Below, in pieces: positions 61,935 to 64,000 of a DNA stretch of 64,000 nucleotides. This DNA comes from Massilia eburnea. Its GTDB lineage: Bacteria > Pseudomonadota > Gammaproteobacteria > Burkholderiales > Burkholderiaceae_D. Location: assembly GCF_009720745.1 (NCBI RefSeq), contig NZ_WNKX01000004.1:191421-255420 (forward strand). The letters run 5' to 3'. The stretch's first letter is position 1. Each line of letters opens with the position of its first letter. Under the pieces are notes generated by a model, which worked only from the letters and a program-made list of their open reading frames with translations, was not told the DNA's origin and made no database searches. Made by a program: the position numbers and the translations under genes.

Positions 61935-62833
61935 ATGGACAAGGCGCGCGTCATTACTCTTTTTATCGGCGTGGTGCATGCCGGCAGCTTCAGCCAGGCG
62001 GCGGTGGATGCCGGCCTGTCGGCGCAGGCCGTCAGCAAGGCGATCCGCCAGCTGGAGGAGCATCTCGGCGTGCGCCTGTTCCATCGCACCACGCGCAGCC
62101 TGAGCCTGACCGACGAGGGCCAGCGCCTGTTCGAACTGGCGAATCCCGGGCTGCGTTTGCTCGATGAAGCGCTGGACCATGTGCGCAGCAGCCGCGAGGC
62201 GATGGATGGCGTGATCCGCATTACCGCGCCGACTTCGATCGGCAGCATTGTGCTGGCGCCCTTGCTGGCGCAGTTCCAGGACATGCACCCTGGTACCCGC
62301 TTCGACCTGTACCTGGAAGACCACTTCACCGACATGATCGAGTCGAAGATCGATGTCGGCTTCCGCGCCGGCAATCCGCCCGAACGCAACCTGGTGGCGC
62401 GGCGTCTGGGCAAGATCGCTTTGTATGTTTGCGCCGCGCCCAGCTACCTGGCGAAGCACGGCGCGCCGAGGACCGTGGCCGATTTGCAGAAGCACCGCTG
62501 CACCGGCTTTCGCCAGCCCAATACCGGCCGCATCGTGCCGTGGGAGCTGCGCGGCGAAGGCGGCACCATTTACCAGGACGTGCCGTGCGTGGCCAGCTTC
62601 AATACCGCGGAGGCCGAGCTGGAAGCGGTGCGCGCCGGCGTCGGCGTCGGCCAGCTGACCCTGTACATGGCGGAACGCGACCTGGCGGAGGGCGGTTGGT
62701 GCACCTGCTGCCGCAGCACGTGACCTCCAACGCCGGGATTTACATGTACTATGCTCAGCGCAGCCGCATGCCGATGCGGGTACGCCAATTTATCGACTTC
62801 GCGATGAAATACCCATGGACCGCCTTTACCTGA
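61935..62833 (+). pseudogene. LysR-family regulator with a C-terminal frameshift
   Basis: The frame from 61935 is a normal LTTR (HTH with GSFSQAAVDAGLSAQAVSKAIR and a substrate-binding domain) until about residue 253, where the reading becomes GGWCTCCRST and stops at 62723, giving 262 aa. Shifting frame near 62693 restores LVHLLPQHVTSNAGIYMYYA and continues to a stop at 62833, which would make about 299 aa, the standard LysR length. One base is missing (or two extra) in GAGGGCGGTTGG. It is either a genuine mutation or a sequence error. The restored end overlaps the next LysR gene by 19 bases. Confidence 0.82.
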
Positions 62834-63723
62834 TGACTGTTTATGTGGCCGTGGCCGAGGAGCAGGGCTTCGCGGCGGGCGCGCGCCGTCTCGGCATGTC
62901 GCCGCCTGCCGTGACGCGCGCCGTGGCGGCGCTGGAGGAACGCCTTGGCGTGAGGCTGCTGGACCGCACCACGCGCCATGTCCGGGTGACGGAAGCGGGG
63001 CAGCGCTACCTGGACGACGCGCGCCGCATCATCGCGGAAGTCGATGAAGCCGACGACGCCGTCGCCGGCATCAACGCCGCCCCGCGCGGCCACCTGACAG
63101 TGACCGCGCCGGTGCTGTTCGGGCGCCTGTACGTCATGCCGGGCATCGTCGATTATCTGCAGCGCTACCCGGCCATGGACGTCTCCACCGTCTTTGTCGA
63201 CCGCGTGACCAATCTGCTGGAGGAGGGCATCGACGTCGGCGTCCGCATCGGCGAGCTGCCCGATTCGAGCATGCGCGCGGTGCCGGTGGGCCGGGTGCGG
63301 CGCATGATCGTCGCTTCGCCAAGCTATATAGAGAAGCATGGCGCGCCGCACACGCCGCAGGAGCTGGAGCAGCACACCATCGTCGGCTCGTCGGGTTCGA
63401 GCGTGCCGCCTGACTGGCGCTTCCAGCATGGCGGCAGCGCGCAGTCTCTGCGCCTCAAGCCGCGCCTGGGCGTGAACAACAACGATTCGGCGATCGAGGC
63501 CGTGCGCAGCGGCTTTGGCGTTGCACGCCTGCTGTCCTACCAGGCGGCAGCCCTGCTCGATGCGGGCGAGCTGGTGGAGGTGCTGCAGGACTATGCCACG
63601 CCGGCTGTGCCTATCCATATCGTGCATCGCGACAGCCGCCAGGGTTCGACCCGCATCCGCAGCTTTGTCGACCTCATGGCCGAGCGCCTGCGCACCGATC
63701 CGAGGCTTCACCCGGTGCGCTGA
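62815..63723 (+). CDS. LysR-family transcriptional regulator
   Basis: A 302-aa LTTR: HTH with GFAAGARRLGMSPPAVTRAV and a complete substrate-binding domain to the expected length. It starts inside the last codons of the preceding LysR gene (in the corrected frame), so they would be translationally coupled. Two LysR genes in tandem, with the divergent SDR gene 1 kb upstream, suggest duplication and divergence. No divergent target is directly next to this second copy. Confidence 0.92.
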   Translation: MDRLYLMTVYVAVAEEQGFAAGARRLGMSPPAVTRAVAALEERLGVRLLDRTTRHVRVTEAGQRYLDDARRIIAEVDEADDAVAGINAAPRGHLTVTAPVLFGRLYVMPGIVDYLQRYPAMDVSTVFVDRVTNLLEEGIDVGVRIGELPDSSMRAVPVGRVRRMIVASPSYIEKHGAPHTPQELEQHTIVGSSGSSVPPDWRFQHGGSAQSLRLKPRLGVNNNDSAIEAVRSGFGVARLLSYQAAALLDAGELVEVLQDYATPAVPIHIVHRDSRQGSTRIRSFVDLMAERLRTDPRLHPVR

Positions 63724-63742
63724 CGGCGCTATATTGGTGCGG

Positions 63743-63759
63743 CGCACAAGCGAGGTGCC
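63743..63759. promoter_or_regulatory. NtrC-type binding site
   Basis: CGCACAAGCGAGGTGCC has GCAC-N7-GTGC spacing, as in the NtrC consensus TGCACC-N5-GGTGCA. It lies 34 bases upstream of the sigma-54 promoter. Matched by eye; one half-site is weaker. Confidence 0.5.
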
Positions 63760-63792
63760 GCAATTTCACCACCTGCGCCCCTGAAAGCGGGG

Positions 63793-63808
63793 TGGCACGG
63801 CACTTGCA
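63793..63808 (+). promoter_or_regulatory. Sigma-54 promoter
   Basis: TGGCACGGCACTTGCA is an essentially perfect RpoN promoter (TGGCACG-N4-TTGCA, GG and GC 10 bases apart). The predicted start is near 63819, about 20 bases before the ATG at 63840. Confidence 0.85.
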
Positions 63809-63839
63809 ATATCCCCATTATTTACTCACGGGGATAGAG

Positions 63840-64000
63840 ATGGATCACACGTTCAGCCTTACCCGCCGGCGCCTGTTGGCGGCCGGCGCCGCAACCGCCG
63901 TCACTGGTCTTGCAGCGCAAGGCGCCTGGGCTGCAGGCTCGGACAGGCCGGAGAAAGAAGAAGTCAAAGTCGGCTTCATTCCCCTCACCGATTGCGCCTC
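63840..64000 (+). CDS. Tat-exported nitrate-type ABC transporter substrate-binding protein, 5' part
   Basis: Only 53 codons are in the window. MDHTFSLTRRRLLAAGAATA is a twin-arginine-like signal (TRRRLLAAG) with a hydrophobic core and an AQGAWAAGS cleavage region. The mature start EVKVGFIPLTDCA matches the N-terminal strand of the CmpA/NrtA-type nitrate-binding family. GGGGAT precedes the ATG. An NtrC site and a sigma-54 promoter upstream indicate nitrogen-limitation control, so this is probably the first gene of a nitrate/nitrite assimilation operon continuing beyond 64000. Confidence 0.7.
   Translation, partial: MDHTFSLTRRRLLAAGAATAVTGLAAQGAWAAGSDRPEKEEVKVGFIPLTDCA

Overview
The window is a chromosomal stretch of a high-GC betaproteobacterium, most likely Oxalobacteraceae (Massilia/Duganella/Pseudoduganella-like). 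This is inferred from the glyQS, miaB-ybeZ-ybeY and corC-lnt gene blocks, a PEP-CTERM protein, a TonB receptor, many GGDEF/EAL and LysR proteins, and palindromic intergenic elements built around GGGGTCAG. No rRNA, CRISPR array, prophage or complete insertion sequence was seen.

Layout. 1-10.2 kb is housekeeping, nearly all on the minus strand: the 5' tip of a probable plsC, gmhB, glyS, glyQ, lnt, corC, ybeY, ybeZ and miaB, with a CorA/ZntB-type gene in the opposite orientation between corC and ybeY. 10.2-16 kb holds small orphan genes, an HDOD operon and a sensor kinase. The 3' end of that kinase gene is partly duplicated downstream, with an AT-richer orphan gene and a five-copy 11-bp minisatellite between the copies. 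16-21.8 kb is metabolic accessory DNA: an SDR lacking the catalytic Tyr next to a divergent LysR gene, a CGNR regulator facing an Asp-nucleophile alpha/beta hydrolase, a ChaN lipoprotein, an aldehyde dehydrogenase and a thioredoxin. 21.8-26.7 kb carries a TonB receptor behind two LacI-like operators, a Tat-exported DUF2264 protein, and a PEP-CTERM protein behind a sigma-54 promoter.

26.7-32.3 kb has an ArsR-desaturase operon, two identical tRNA-Met(CAT) genes flanking a putative secreted metallopeptidase, then miaA and mutL. 32.3-40.4 kb has a periplasmic PPIase, DedA, an alpha-carbonic anhydrase, a mutarotase, amiC, tsaE, queG, a CPBP protease and a MarR regulator. 40.4-46.2 kb is a C4-dicarboxylate TRAP module: a DctSR-like two-component system, dctP, and dctQM convergent with dctP. 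46.2-48.3 kb has an orphan terminator, an ogt-like gene, xerD and a 57-aa charged protein. 48.4-52.7 kb is an RND efflux pair. 52.9-59.6 kb has a PAS-GGDEF-EAL protein, an EEP-family phosphatase, ybaK, plsY, a DsbA-like protein, a GAF-GGDEF cyclase and a DUF427 protein. 59.6-64 kb has a 93-nt hairpin, a DUF457-like membrane protein, an SDR, two overlapping LysR genes (the first frameshifted), and the start of a nitrate-transport-type gene behind NtrC and sigma-54 sites.

Two regulatory themes stand out: sigma-54 control (PEP-CTERM and nitrate genes), and palindromic elements at transcription-unit junctions (32.3, 44.1, 48.3 and 59.7 kb). The least explained locus is 14.03-14.85 kb.
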